Shown here: piece after piece, positions 27,864 through 35,317 of the stretch | Position numbering within the stretch: position 1 is the stretch's first letter | Layout: every line of letters begins with the position of its first letter | Source: Acidobacteriota bacterium | GTDB lineage: Bacteria > Acidobacteriota > Blastocatellia > Pyrinomonadales > Pyrinomonadaceae | Reading direction: 5' to 3' | DNA length: 64,000 bases | Assembly (NCBI GenBank): GCA_016715115.1 | Contig: JADKBM010000001.1 | Span: 310,001 to 374,000 of the forward strand | Notes under the pieces: model-generated | Told to the model about the DNA's origin: nothing | Seen by the model: only the letters and a program-made list of their open reading frames with translations | The model's database searches: none | Program-made: the position numbers and the translations under genes

Positions 27864-28724
27864 ATGGCTTATCTACAACCCGACCGACCCGAAAAAGTTT
27901 ATCTGCCGGCCATTCGCGCGGCGAAGGAAAAGGGCGAAAAGCTCGTTTGTTTGACCGCCTACGACTATCCGACGGCGCGCATCGTCGATGAGGCGGGCGT
28001 CGATATGATCCTTGTCGGCGACAGCATCGGGAACGTCGTGCACGGATACGGAAACACGATCCCGGTCAGTCTCGACGAGATCACGACCGCCTGCATCGCC
28101 GTCAAGCGCGCGACCGAACGCGCGATGGTCATCGCCGATATGCCGTACGGAACCTATCACGTCAATCCTGACGAAACCGTCCGCAACGCGCTGCGTTTGA
28201 TGAAGAACGGCGGCGCCGAAGCGGTCAAGCTCGAAGGCGGACGCAACCGAGTCGATCTCGTCAAACGCCTTGTCGATGAGGAAATCCCGGTTTGCGCGCA
28301 CATCGGACTGACGCCGCAGTCAGTTTACAAACTCGGCGGCTACCGCGTTCAGGGACGCACCGCCGAACACGCGAAACGCTTGATCGACGATGCCAAAATG
28401 CTCGAAGACGCCGGCGCTTTCGCGATCGTTCTCGAGCTCGTCCCGCGCGAAGTCGCGGAGATCATCACCAAAGAACTAACGATCTCGACGATCGGCATCG
28501 GCGCCGGACTCGAATGCGACATTCAGGTTCTGGTCCTTCACGACCTCGTCGGGATGACGTTCGGCCGCCAGCCACGCTTCGTCCGCCAGTACGCAAACGT
28601 ACGGCAGGTGATGACCGACGCCATACAGAGTTGGACGAACGACGTCAAAAACGGCCTTTATCCGAACGACAAGGAATCTTACGGCTTGACGGACGAGACA
28701 AAGAAAGAGCTTGAAAATATGTGA
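27864..28724 (+). CDS. panB: 3-methyl-2-oxobutanoate hydroxymethyltransferase
   Basis: A 286-aa ketopantoate hydroxymethyltransferase, the first step of pantothenate synthesis, cytoplasmic and decameric in known cases. Motifs are 'LVCLTAYDYPTARIVDEAG', 'MILVGDSIGNVVHGYGNT', 'VIADMPYGTYH', 'AEAVKLEGG' and 'IGIGAGLECDIQVLVLHDL'. I start it at the ATG at 27864 (MAYLQPD), which gives the family's usual length. An upstream in-frame ATG at 27765 would add 33 residues encoded by a simple repeat. No strong ribosome binding site is visible. It is followed by panC after 140 bases. Confidence 0.95.
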   Translation: MAYLQPDRPEKVYLPAIRAAKEKGEKLVCLTAYDYPTARIVDEAGVDMILVGDSIGNVVHGYGNTIPVSLDEITTACIAVKRATERAMVIADMPYGTYHVNPDETVRNALRLMKNGGAEAVKLEGGRNRVDLVKRLVDEEIPVCAHIGLTPQSVYKLGGYRVQGRTAEHAKRLIDDAKMLEDAGAFAIVLELVPREVAEIITKELTISTIGIGAGLECDIQVLVLHDLVGMTFGRQPRFVRQYANVRQVMTDAIQSWTNDVKNGLYPNDKESYGLTDETKKELENM

Positions 28725-28864
28725 TTTTTGGACCGACTTAGGGGATAATGCAATTGTCAGAGGGTTTGTGATCCCAACGAGCCGGGTTCAGTGGTGAATG
28801 GCATTGACTTGTGTTGATGCCGCACCAGGAAAGAATAATTGACTGTGCCTCAGTCAGTAGTTTA

Positions 28865-29719
28865 ATGGAGATTATCAACCGCAGACAACGAATGGCCTCG
28901 CTCGCGCGCAAACTTCGGCGCGAAGGCAAGACCGTCGGGTTCGTCGCGACGATGGGCGCTCTTCACGAAGGTCATTTGACGCTCGTTCGCGAGGCGCGGC
29001 AAATGTCCGACATCGTCATCGTTTCGATCTTCGTGAATCCAACGCAGTTCAACGAACCGACGGACTTTGAAAAGTATCCGCGCGATATCACTACCGACGC
29101 GGCGATGCTTGCCGAATATCAGATCGATTACATTTTTGCTCCCGACACGGAAGAGATCTATCCGCCGAATTTCGCGACTTACGTTTATGTCGAGGGCCTG
29201 ACGGAAACCCTCGAAGGATCGTCACGGCCCGGACATTTTCGTGGCGTTGCGACGATCGTCACGATACTGCTCAATACTATCCGTCCCGACTTTGCGTTTT
29301 TCGGCCAGAAGGACGCGCAGCAGGTCGCGGTCATTGCGCGGCTCGCGAAAGATCTCGGATTCGATACCGAGATCGTCGTTCTGCCAACGGTTCGCGAAGA
29401 ATCCGGACTCGCGATGTCGTCGCGCAACGAACGCCTGACCGCCGAACAGCGCGAAAAGGCTTCGGTGATCTATCGGGCCCTTCGCGAAGCAAAGGGCGCC
29501 GCCCGAAACGGCGAACGAAATGCCGCGAATCTTCACGAAATCGTGCGCCGAACGATCGGGAACGAGCCCTTGGCGCAGATCGATTACGTCGCCTTGGTCG
29601 ATAGCGAAACCCTGGAACCGATCGATCGGATCGCCGAAAGACCCGTTTTGATTGCAGTTGCGGCCCGATTTGGCGATGTTCGGCTGATCGATAACGTCGT
29701 CATCGACTCCTTGCAGTAA
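28865..29719 (+). CDS. panC: Pantothenate synthetase
   Basis: A ~284-aa enzyme that joins pantoate and beta-alanine with ATP. Motifs are 'TMGALHEGHLTLVREA' (HxGH nucleotide-binding), 'SIFVNPTQFNEPTDFEKYPR', 'FFGQKDAQQVAVIARLAKDL' and 'SGLAMSSRNERLT' (KMSKS equivalent). The ATG at 28865 (MEIINRR) is preferred to 28811 because it aligns with the family start. With panB it supplies the pantothenate branch. No panD is visible in this window. Confidence 0.95.
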   Translation: MEIINRRQRMASLARKLRREGKTVGFVATMGALHEGHLTLVREARQMSDIVIVSIFVNPTQFNEPTDFEKYPRDITTDAAMLAEYQIDYIFAPDTEEIYPPNFATYVYVEGLTETLEGSSRPGHFRGVATIVTILLNTIRPDFAFFGQKDAQQVAVIARLAKDLGFDTEIVVLPTVREESGLAMSSRNERLTAEQREKASVIYRALREAKGAARNGERNAANLHEIVRRTIGNEPLAQIDYVALVDSETLEPIDRIAERPVLIAVAARFGDVRLIDNVVIDSLQ

Positions 29720-29777
29720 TTTGGACTCAAACTTGCATCAAACATTGCGGGCTTCACATTTGAAACCCGTAAAGATT

Positions 29778-30281
29778 ATGAAAAGCACAAGAATGATCCT
29801 GTCAGTTTTCGCATTGTCGGTTGTCTCGGCATTCGCCGTTTCGGCGCAGACGCTGACGTCCCTGAATGGCGAGAAGGTGGATTTGCAGGGACAAAACGGC
29901 AAAGTGGTCGTTCTCGCGATCGGCGCCAGTTGGCTGCCGCTTTCGAAGGATCAGGTGTTGATCACCGGCAAGCTGCAGAAAAAGTACGCGGCCAAAGAAG
30001 TTGTCATCTATTTTGTCGCGACCGATTCCCTCAACACGCGCTCGAAGAATTATGCGAGCGACGAACAGTTAAAGGCGTTCGCGCTGAAATGCAAATTGAC
30101 GGCCGATATCCTGCGCGATTCCGACGGGCTGCTGACCTTGAAGAAATTCTCGATCGACCAGCTTCCTTCGTTCGTAATCCTCGACAAGACCGGAAAAATG
30201 TCCGGCGAAGCTTTTGGCGGCATCGATCCCGAAAGCGATCTTTCAATTCCGCTTTCGAAGGCGATCGACAAACTGCTGTGA
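29778..30281 (+). CDS. Exported thioredoxin-fold protein lacking CxxC
   Basis: A ~167-aa protein with a clear signal peptide (MKSTRMILSVFALSVVSAF, then AQ). The mature part looks like a TlpA/redoxin: 'GQNGKVVVLAIGASWLPLSKDQ' at the strand preceding the active site, a later helix, and 'QLPSFVILDKTGKM' with the conserved cis-Pro region. Where a redoxin has WCxxC, this has WLPLSK, and both cysteines are missing. It is therefore probably not a disulfide reductase and may bind or chaperone. It follows panC with a 58-base gap but has no obvious link to pantothenate synthesis. Confidence 0.75.
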   Translation: MKSTRMILSVFALSVVSAFAVSAQTLTSLNGEKVDLQGQNGKVVVLAIGASWLPLSKDQVLITGKLQKKYAAKEVVIYFVATDSLNTRSKNYASDEQLKAFALKCKLTADILRDSDGLLTLKKFSIDQLPSFVILDKTGKMSGEAFGGIDPESDLSIPLSKAIDKLL

Positions 30282-30613
30282 TCGCTTTCGAAAGCGATCC
30301 CGGGCGATATTGAAAGGAATCATCTCCGATTCGTCCGGTATCGCAGTGAATCTCCAATTCCGAAACTATTCCAATCAGAACGTTCTTGATTCAAGAATCG
30401 AGTTCTAACCCGAACTACGCAACAGTGGCAGATTCAAAGATCCCGCTCTTTGCGATCTTGGCGGACTTTGCGTGAAGTGCCGGCGTTGTAGTGCGCGGAT
30501 GCTCGACTCGCGCGCACTCCGGCAAATCCGGGAACGGTTTCTCTCGAATTCAGATCGATCCCCAGATGCCTCGTTTTGAGATGTTTCAGATATTTTCGAT
30601 TTGTGAATCCACA

Positions 30614-30676
30614 AATTCCAGATTCCAAGTTCCAAGAACCTGGAATCTGGAATCAGGAATCTGGAATCTGGAATAT
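30614..30676. repeat. Simple repeat of GGAATCT units with inverted arm
   Basis: CTGGAATCTGGAATCAGGAA and further GGAATCTG words follow the complementary AGATTCCAAGTTCCAAG. The block can fold into a hairpin. It is the same style of short-unit repeat seen before panB and upstream of the acyl-CoA dehydrogenase. Confidence 0.6.
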
Positions 30677-30748
30677 CCGGGAGTCTGTCGGAAAAGCCGT
30701 TTGAGAACTGAATCAACTTCTTCAAGCGTGCGGAGCACGCGAACTTGC

Positions 30749-30918
30749 GATAGCACCACGTGAAGCGGAGCGGAACGTGGTGGTCCGTCGCACCGACTTC
30801 CAAAGCGTGTGTAACACGCGTAACTCTAGCGGATGCAATAGGTCTGCGTGTTTCACACGCTCGCTTGAATTGGTGGCCGGTGACACCTGGGTTCCGCTCC
30901 GCTTCACGTGGTGCTGTC
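30749..30918. repeat. Palindromic element with 28-bp arms
   Basis: The arm at 30749-30776 is the exact reverse complement of 30891-30918 except for one base (27 of 28). Between the arms lie two smaller stems built on GCGTGT...ACACGC words (~30803-30820 and ~30846-30860). The whole can fold as a branched hairpin. It has no coding potential and no transposase. Confidence 0.75.
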
Positions 30919-31050
30919 GTCCGTACGTGTGCTTCACTCGGGTCTGAATCACGAAAGTCACTTCGTGCGGCACGAACTGAAGTGGTCGCCCTTTCTTCAC
31001 GAATCCGGCGGGCGACTATTGGTCATTGCGTAATATGGGTTAATCCGCGC

Positions 31051-31617
31051 TTACCCCAAAACCTCTGCCGCCAATCCATAAACCAAATTCACGGGCAGTC
31101 CGACAACGTTCCAGTAATCGCCGCGGATCTCCTCGATGAACAGCGCCGCCTGGGCCTGAACGGCGTAAGCGCCCGCCTTGTCGAGCGGTTCGCCAAACTC
31201 GACGAGAAACTCCACTTCACGTTCCGACATCGCCGCGAACTTCACCTCCGTACGCTGAAGTCCGACCGCCGAGCGCTCGCCGGAGACGAGTGCGACCCCT
31301 GTAAGAACGGCGTGCCAGTTGCCCGCGAGCATCCGTATCATCCGCCGCGCATCGTCGAGATCGATCGGTTTTCCGACGATCTGATCGTCGATCACAACCG
31401 TCGTGTCGGCGCCTAGAACGAGTCGGTCGGCGTACTTCGATGCGACCGCACCCGCCTTCTCGAGCGCCAGACGCATAACGTATTCGTTGGGCGATTCTCC
31501 CGGCCTTTCCGATTCGTCAATGTCGGCCGACTCCTTTTCAAAAAGCCAGCCGACGCTCTGCAGTATCTCGGCGCGACGCGGACTCCCCGACGCCAGTATG
31601 AGTTTTGGAAGTTTCAT
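31051..31617 (-). CDS. maf: Maf-family nucleoside triphosphate pyrophosphatase
   Basis: A 188-aa house-cleaning enzyme that hydrolyses dTTP/UTP and modified nucleotides. It begins 'LPKLILASGSPRRAEILQSVG', the substrate loop. 'VLGADTTVVIDDQIVGKP' carries the catalytic Asp region, and 'KAGAYAVQAQAALFIEEIRGDYWNVVGLPVN' is the C-terminal signature. The 'AQ..A..FI..I.GDYWNVVGLP' form is that of the YhdE (dTTP/UTP) group. It is divergent from dciA, with a 58-base gap. Confidence 0.94.
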   Translation of the reverse strand: MKLPKLILASGSPRRAEILQSVGWLFEKESADIDESERPGESPNEYVMRLALEKAGAVASKYADRLVLGADTTVVIDDQIVGKPIDLDDARRMIRMLAGNWHAVLTGVALVSGERSAVGLQRTEVKFAAMSEREVEFLVEFGEPLDKAGAYAVQAQAALFIEEIRGDYWNVVGLPVNLVYGLAAEVLG

Positions 31618-31675
31618 AAATTCGACTATGATTGTAGTTTGTTAATTTGAAAATGTTAAGAAACTCCGAGGGGTC

Positions 31676-32176
31676 GTGAACGAACTATTTCGTGCGCTTC
31701 CGGCGCTACTCAGGCAATTTGACGACAACGACGCGGTCCGCGAGGCCGTTGCGCTCGCCGCGTGGCGCAAGATCGCCGGCGAAAGCCTCCTGCGGCACGC
31801 GATTCCGGCCGGCTTGATCCAAAAACATCTGATCATTGCCGTCGCGGACGAAAATTGGAAAAAGCACCTCGAGCAGCTCGCCGGCCAAATGATCTTCCGT
31901 ATCAACTCCGTGCTCGGTCAGGCGGTCGTGACGTTCATCGAGTTCAGGATCGACGAGAAGAGGTTTGAGATCGAACGCGCAAAGTCTGCGATCGGCGGAC
32001 TTTCCGGCGCCGAACTGGCAGAGATCGCGCTGAACGAGGTCGACGCCAACATGCGCCGGTCGGCGGACTCGATCAAGGATGAGAATTTGCGGCAGCAGTT
32101 TTTGCTGGCCGCCGGCAGTTGTCTCGCCCGGAAGAAACGGATGCGGGCCGCCGACAAAGAGAATTATGGACGTTAG
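31676..32176 (+). CDS. dciA: DciA-like protein (DUF721)
   Basis: A 166-aa protein. The N-terminal ~95 residues match DUF721/DciA: 'LFRALPALLRQF', 'AAWRKIAGESLLRHAIPAGLIQKHLIIAVADENWKKHLEQL' and 'INSVLG'. DciA is the replicative-helicase loader in most bacteria that lack DnaC. A helical tail of ~70 residues follows. The start is GTG, two bases after a GAGGGG site. The stop overlaps gatC by 11 bases. The symbol is by family, not by experiment. Confidence 0.82.
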   Translation: MNELFRALPALLRQFDDNDAVREAVALAAWRKIAGESLLRHAIPAGLIQKHLIIAVADENWKKHLEQLAGQMIFRINSVLGQAVVTFIEFRIDEKRFEIERAKSAIGGLSGAELAEIALNEVDANMRRSADSIKDENLRQQFLLAAGSCLARKKRMRAADKENYGR

Positions 32177-32447
32177 AAAGATCGCTACGCTCGCGCACCT
32201 CGAGATCACCGATGAAGAGGTTGCGCTGTACACTCCGCAAATGAACAGCATCGTCGCCTACGTTGAACAGCTCAACGAGCTCGATACCGACGCTGTCGAG
32301 CCGATGCTCGGTGGACTGACGAAAGAGGGCGAGGCAACTTTCGCGGAGCGAGTCGACAAACCCCACGACTCGCTTGGCCAGACGAATGCGCTGAAAGAAG
32401 CGCCGTCGGCTGTTGACGGCCATTTTCAGGTTCCGAAAGTTCTTTAG
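32166..32447 (+). CDS. gatC: Asp/Glu-tRNA amidotransferase subunit C
   Basis: A 93-aa subunit that scaffolds GatA and GatB in the tRNA-dependent amidotransferase making Gln-tRNA or Asn-tRNA. Signatures are 'MDVRKIATLAHLEITDEEVALY' at the start (split here by a short gap) and 'VPKVL' at the end. I chose the ATG at 32166, which matches the family start and overlaps dciA by 11 bases. gatA follows after one lipoprotein gene. gatB is not in the window. Confidence 0.93.
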   Translation: MDVRKIATLAHLEITDEEVALYTPQMNSIVAYVEQLNELDTDAVEPMLGGLTKEGEATFAERVDKPHDSLGQTNALKEAPSAVDGHFQVPKVL

Positions 32448-32537
32448 CAGGGTCCGGCGATTTGTCGGCGGTCGAATCTGAAATTCGAATCGGAAATCGA
32501 AACGCGTGAAACATTGGCCTGTGATTTGGACTCCGGA

Positions 32538-32984
32538 ATGAAAATAGAGCTTCTAACGGTATTTCGCCCTTTATGGATTGCCATTTCCCTTTCGGCGATG
32601 TTCGTTTCCGCCTGCAGCGTGCCGACTCTCGAATCGCCCGAGTGTTCGGCTTCGCGCGGAACCGTAAAGGAGTTCTATTCGGTCCATTTCGGCAACGAGA
32701 TGAAGATCACGGCGGAGAGTCTGAAGCCGAAAGAAAAGTTTTTGACGGCCGAACTGATCGAATCGGTTCGGGGCGCGTCGCCGGAGACCGACGTTTTCAC
32801 GACCGGCACCACCGACATTCCGAAGGCCTTCCGCGTCGGCGGTTGCGAGTTGAGTGATTCGGTCAGCACGAAGGTCGAAATCATACTTTTCTGGCGGGAC
32901 GACTCTCGGAGCGAAGAACGAAAGATCTACGCCGAGGTCGTGAAGCGAGGCGATAAGTGGTTGATAAATAGGATTTTGAACTAA
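32538..32984 (+). CDS. Small predicted lipoprotein between gatC and gatA
   Basis: A ~148-aa protein. Residues 1-26 form a signal peptide ending in 'FVSAC', a lipobox with Cys as the lipidated residue. The mature part is a compact alpha/beta domain with 'GTVKEFYSVHFGNEMKI' near the start and 'EVVKRGDKWLINRIL' at the end. That pattern is seen in NTF2-like and DUF3828-like small domains, but I do not recognise a function. The ATG at 32538 is preferred to 32514 because it gives a normal signal peptide. The stop lies three bases before gatA, so it is in the same transcript. Confidence 0.75.
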   Translation: MKIELLTVFRPLWIAISLSAMFVSACSVPTLESPECSASRGTVKEFYSVHFGNEMKITAESLKPKEKFLTAELIESVRGASPETDVFTTGTTDIPKAFRVGGCELSDSVSTKVEIILFWRDDSRSEERKIYAEVVKRGDKWLINRILN

Positions 32985-32987
32985 TTT

Positions 32988-34382
32988 ATGTCAATTCGGG
33001 AAAACATTTCGAAGGTTCTGGGCGATGCCGAAAAACTCAACGGCGAGCTAAACGCCTTTCTTTCGGTCGAACGCGAAAGCGCGCTCAAACGCGCCGACGA
33101 GCTCGAGAGTTTGTCGGAAGAAGGTCCGCTTCACGGTTTTGCGATCGCGATCAAGGACAATATCTGCACCAAGGATATGCAGACGACCTGCGGCTCGCGG
33201 ATCCTTCACAACTACAAGGCGCATTATGACGCGACGGCGGTCAAACGGCTCAAGGATGCCGGCGCGGTGATCGTCGGCAAGACGAATATGGACGAGTTCG
33301 CGATGGGGTCTTCGAACGAGTCTTCGGCTTTCGGGATCGCCCGCAATCCGTGGGACACGACGCGCGTCCCCGGCGGAAGTTCGGGCGGCAGCGCGGTCGC
33401 GGTCGCTTCGGGCGTCGTGCGCGCGAGTTTGGGTTCCGAGACCGGCGGTTCGGTCCGCCAACCGGCTTCGCTCTGCGGGATCGTCGGGCTTAAGCCGACC
33501 TACGGGCGAATCCCGCGTTTCGGATTGGTCGCGTTTGCGTCGTCGCTCGACAACATCGGAATTTTTGGCCGGACCTGCGAGGATGCGGCACGAGTTCTCG
33601 GCGTCATCGCCGGACGCGACCCGAACGACGCGACGAGCGCCGACGTTCCGGTTCCGGATTATACGGCGACGCTCGGTGACGACATTCGCGGTCGCCGGAT
33701 CGGCGTTCCAAGGGCATTGTTCGGCGAAGGGCTCGAACCGGAGGTCCGCGACGCCGTCGAGCGTTCGATCGAGAATTTCAGGAGTCTCGGCGCGGAGATC
33801 GTCGACATCGAACTGCCACACGCAAAATACGGGATCGCGGTCTATTACATCATTGCGACGGCCGAGGCCTCTTCGAATCTGGCGCGTTTTGACGGCGTCC
33901 GGTATGGATTTCGCGCCGAGGGTTCACACGAACTTCGTGAAATGTACCGCAAGACGCGCGAGCAGGGATTCGGCGCCGAGGTCAAACGCCGGATAATGCT
34001 TGGAACTTATGTTCTTTCGAGCGGCTATTACGACGCGTATTATTCGAAGGCGCAAAAGGTCCGCGCGATGGTCAAGAGCGACTATATGAAGGCGTTCGTG
34101 AGTTGCGACGCGATCCTCACCCCGACTTCCCCGTCGGTGGCGTTCAAGATCGGCGAAAAGTCGGACGATCCGCTGGCGATGTACCTCAGCGACATTTATA
34201 CCGTTTCGGCGAACCTTGCCGGCATACCGGGCATTTCAGTGCCCTGCGGATTGTCGTCCGAGAATCTGCCGATCGGCCTGCAATTGATCGGAAACCATTG
34301 GTCGGAAGGATTGTTGCTGAATCTCGGTCACGCCTACGAAACGGCGTTCCCCGTGGACGGAAAACCGGCCGTCTGCGTTTGA
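32988..34382 (+). CDS. gatA: Asp/Glu-tRNA amidotransferase subunit A
   Basis: A 464-aa amidase-signature enzyme that releases ammonia from glutamine for transamidation of mischarged tRNA. The catalytic Ser-cisSer-Lys triad is visible: Lys56 in 'AIKDNICTK', Ser131 in 'PGGSSGGSA' and Ser155 in 'SETGGSVRQPAS'. 'CGIVGLKPTYGRIPRFGLVAFASSLD', split here after 'GLK', is the family core. 'SGYYDAYYSKAQKVR' and 'IPGISVPCG' are typical of GatA rather than other amidases. It is the last gene before the repeat array at 34420. Confidence 0.96.
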   Translation: MSIRENISKVLGDAEKLNGELNAFLSVERESALKRADELESLSEEGPLHGFAIAIKDNICTKDMQTTCGSRILHNYKAHYDATAVKRLKDAGAVIVGKTNMDEFAMGSSNESSAFGIARNPWDTTRVPGGSSGGSAVAVASGVVRASLGSETGGSVRQPASLCGIVGLKPTYGRIPRFGLVAFASSLDNIGIFGRTCEDAARVLGVIAGRDPNDATSADVPVPDYTATLGDDIRGRRIGVPRALFGEGLEPEVRDAVERSIENFRSLGAEIVDIELPHAKYGIAVYYIIATAEASSNLARFDGVRYGFRAEGSHELREMYRKTREQGFGAEVKRRIMLGTYVLSSGYYDAYYSKAQKVRAMVKSDYMKAFVSCDAILTPTSPSVAFKIGEKSDDPLAMYLSDIYTVSANLAGIPGISVPCGLSSENLPIGLQLIGNHWSEGLLLNLGHAYETAFPVDGKPAVCV

Positions 34383-34419
34383 ATCTGGACATATGCAGAA
34401 CGCATTTGCAGAACGCATT

Positions 34420-34486
34420 TGCAGAAACGCGCACGAAGTAAGCGTGATGGTTCTTTTTTCACGCTTACTTCGTGCGCGTTTCTGCA
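34420..34486. terminator. 28-bp perfect hairpin from inverted and first direct repeat copy
   Basis: 34420-34447 is the exact reverse complement of 34459-34486, with an 11-base loop (TGGTTCTTTTT). Lying between convergent genes, such a stem could stop transcription from both sides. There is no classical T-run after the stem on the + strand. Confidence 0.6.
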
Positions 34487-34739
34487 TTGAATCACGCTTA
34501 CTTCGTGCGCGTTTCTGCATTGACGATCACGCTTACTTCGTGCGCGTTTCTGCATTTATTGAATCACGCTTACTTCGTGCGCGTTTCTGCATTTATTGAA
34601 TCACGCTTACTTCGTGCGCGTTTCTGCATTTATTGAATCACGCTTACTTAGTGCGCGTTTCTGCATTTATTGAATCACGCTTACTTCGTGCGCGTTTCTG
34701 CATTTATTGAATCACGCTTACTTCGTGCGCGTTTCTGCA
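34420..34739. repeat. Tandem repeat array: 8 direct copies of a 28-bp unit plus one inverted copy
   Basis: The unit starts TCACGCTTACTTCGTGCGCG and ends TTTCTGCA. Direct copies lie at 34459-34486, 34492-34519, 34527-34554, 34564-34591, 34601-34628, 34638-34665, 34675-34702 and 34712-34739. An inverted copy lies at 34420-34447. From copy 3 on, copies are joined by an invariant 9-base linker, TTTATTGAA, giving a 37-base period; the first two linkers are 5 and 7 bases. Only copy 6 shows a change (TTAG for TTCG). The array fills the gap between convergent gatA and the TlpA gene. Because 37 is not a multiple of 3, it cannot be a coding repeat. Confidence 0.95.
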
Positions 34740-34740
34740 G

Positions 34741-35304
34741 TTATTCGTTGACGACCTTCGCGACCGTTTGCTTCATCTTGGCGATGACGTTGCCGCCTCC
34801 ACCGCGGAAAACGCCGGTGAGCTGACCCTCGCGGTTGATGAGGATCGTTTGCGGAATGCCGCTCATCTGGTTCTTGCGCATCACTTCAAGCGTGAGATCT
34901 TCGTGGGCCCAGCCGATCGTGTAGTTGATCTTCATTTCGGCCATAAACTTTTCGATCTCTTCTTTGCTTTCGGGGTTGACGTCGAGTCCTATCACCTCAA
35001 GTCCTTTGTCCTTATACTTTTCCTGCAGTTCGACGAGATGCGGGATCTCCTCGCGGCAGGGGCCGCACCACGTCGCCCAGAGATTCAGCAGGACGGTCTT
35101 CCCTTTCTTGTCCTCGATCTTGAGCACCGAGCCGTCAAGGTGACGGTTTTCCGCCTTTGAAATCGCCGAACCGACCGGCGGATACTTCGATTTTGAAACA
35201 TCGCCGGTATTCCCGTTCAAAGGGTCGGCGGAATTTGCAGCCGGACTTGTCGAACAGGCCGAAACGACGAACAAAACGAGAACCAATAAAACTACTGACT
35301 TCAT
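34741..35304 (-). CDS. TlpA-family thioredoxin lipoprotein
   Basis: A ~187-aa protein. Residues 1-17 are a signal peptide ending in the lipobox 'VVSAC'. A flexible Ser/Asn linker follows, then a TlpA/ResA domain with the redox motif 'WATWCGPCREEIPHLVEL' and the cis-Pro motif 'SGIPQTILI'. It should reduce disulfides on the periplasmic side, for example in cytochrome maturation. I use the ATG at 35304, with GGGAAG upstream, rather than 35325, which would overlap the FHA-ABC gene. It is in the same transcript as that transporter, 13 bases downstream of its stop. Confidence 0.92.
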   Translation of the reverse strand: MKSVVLLVLVLFVVSACSTSPAANSADPLNGNTGDVSKSKYPPVGSAISKAENRHLDGSVLKIEDKKGKTVLLNLWATWCGPCREEIPHLVELQEKYKDKGLEVIGLDVNPESKEEIEKFMAEMKINYTIGWAHEDLTLEVMRKNQMSGIPQTILINREGQLTGVFRGGGGNVIAKMKQTVAKVVNE

Positions 35305-35317
35305 AAAAACTGCTTCC

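Larger units (their letters stand above)
30282..31050. other. Repeat-filled intergenic region, no gene
   Basis: About 770 bases between a + strand gene and the end of maf (- strand). It contains the second copy of the 19-base GATCTTGGCGGACTTTGCG (30454-30472), a GGAATCT-type simple repeat (30614-30676) and a 170-base palindromic element (30749-30918). Smaller stems such as GCGTGCGGAGCACGC lie around them. No frame resembles a conserved protein. Confidence 0.65.

Noticed and set aside
34393..34599. Small repeat-encoded frame with 'SRLLRARFCI' units
   Set aside because: The 37-base period shifts the reading frame in each unit, so conserved coding is excluded.
34459..34739. CRISPR array
   Set aside because: The repeated units are separated by identical 9-base linkers rather than unique spacers of ~30 bases, and no cas gene is present.
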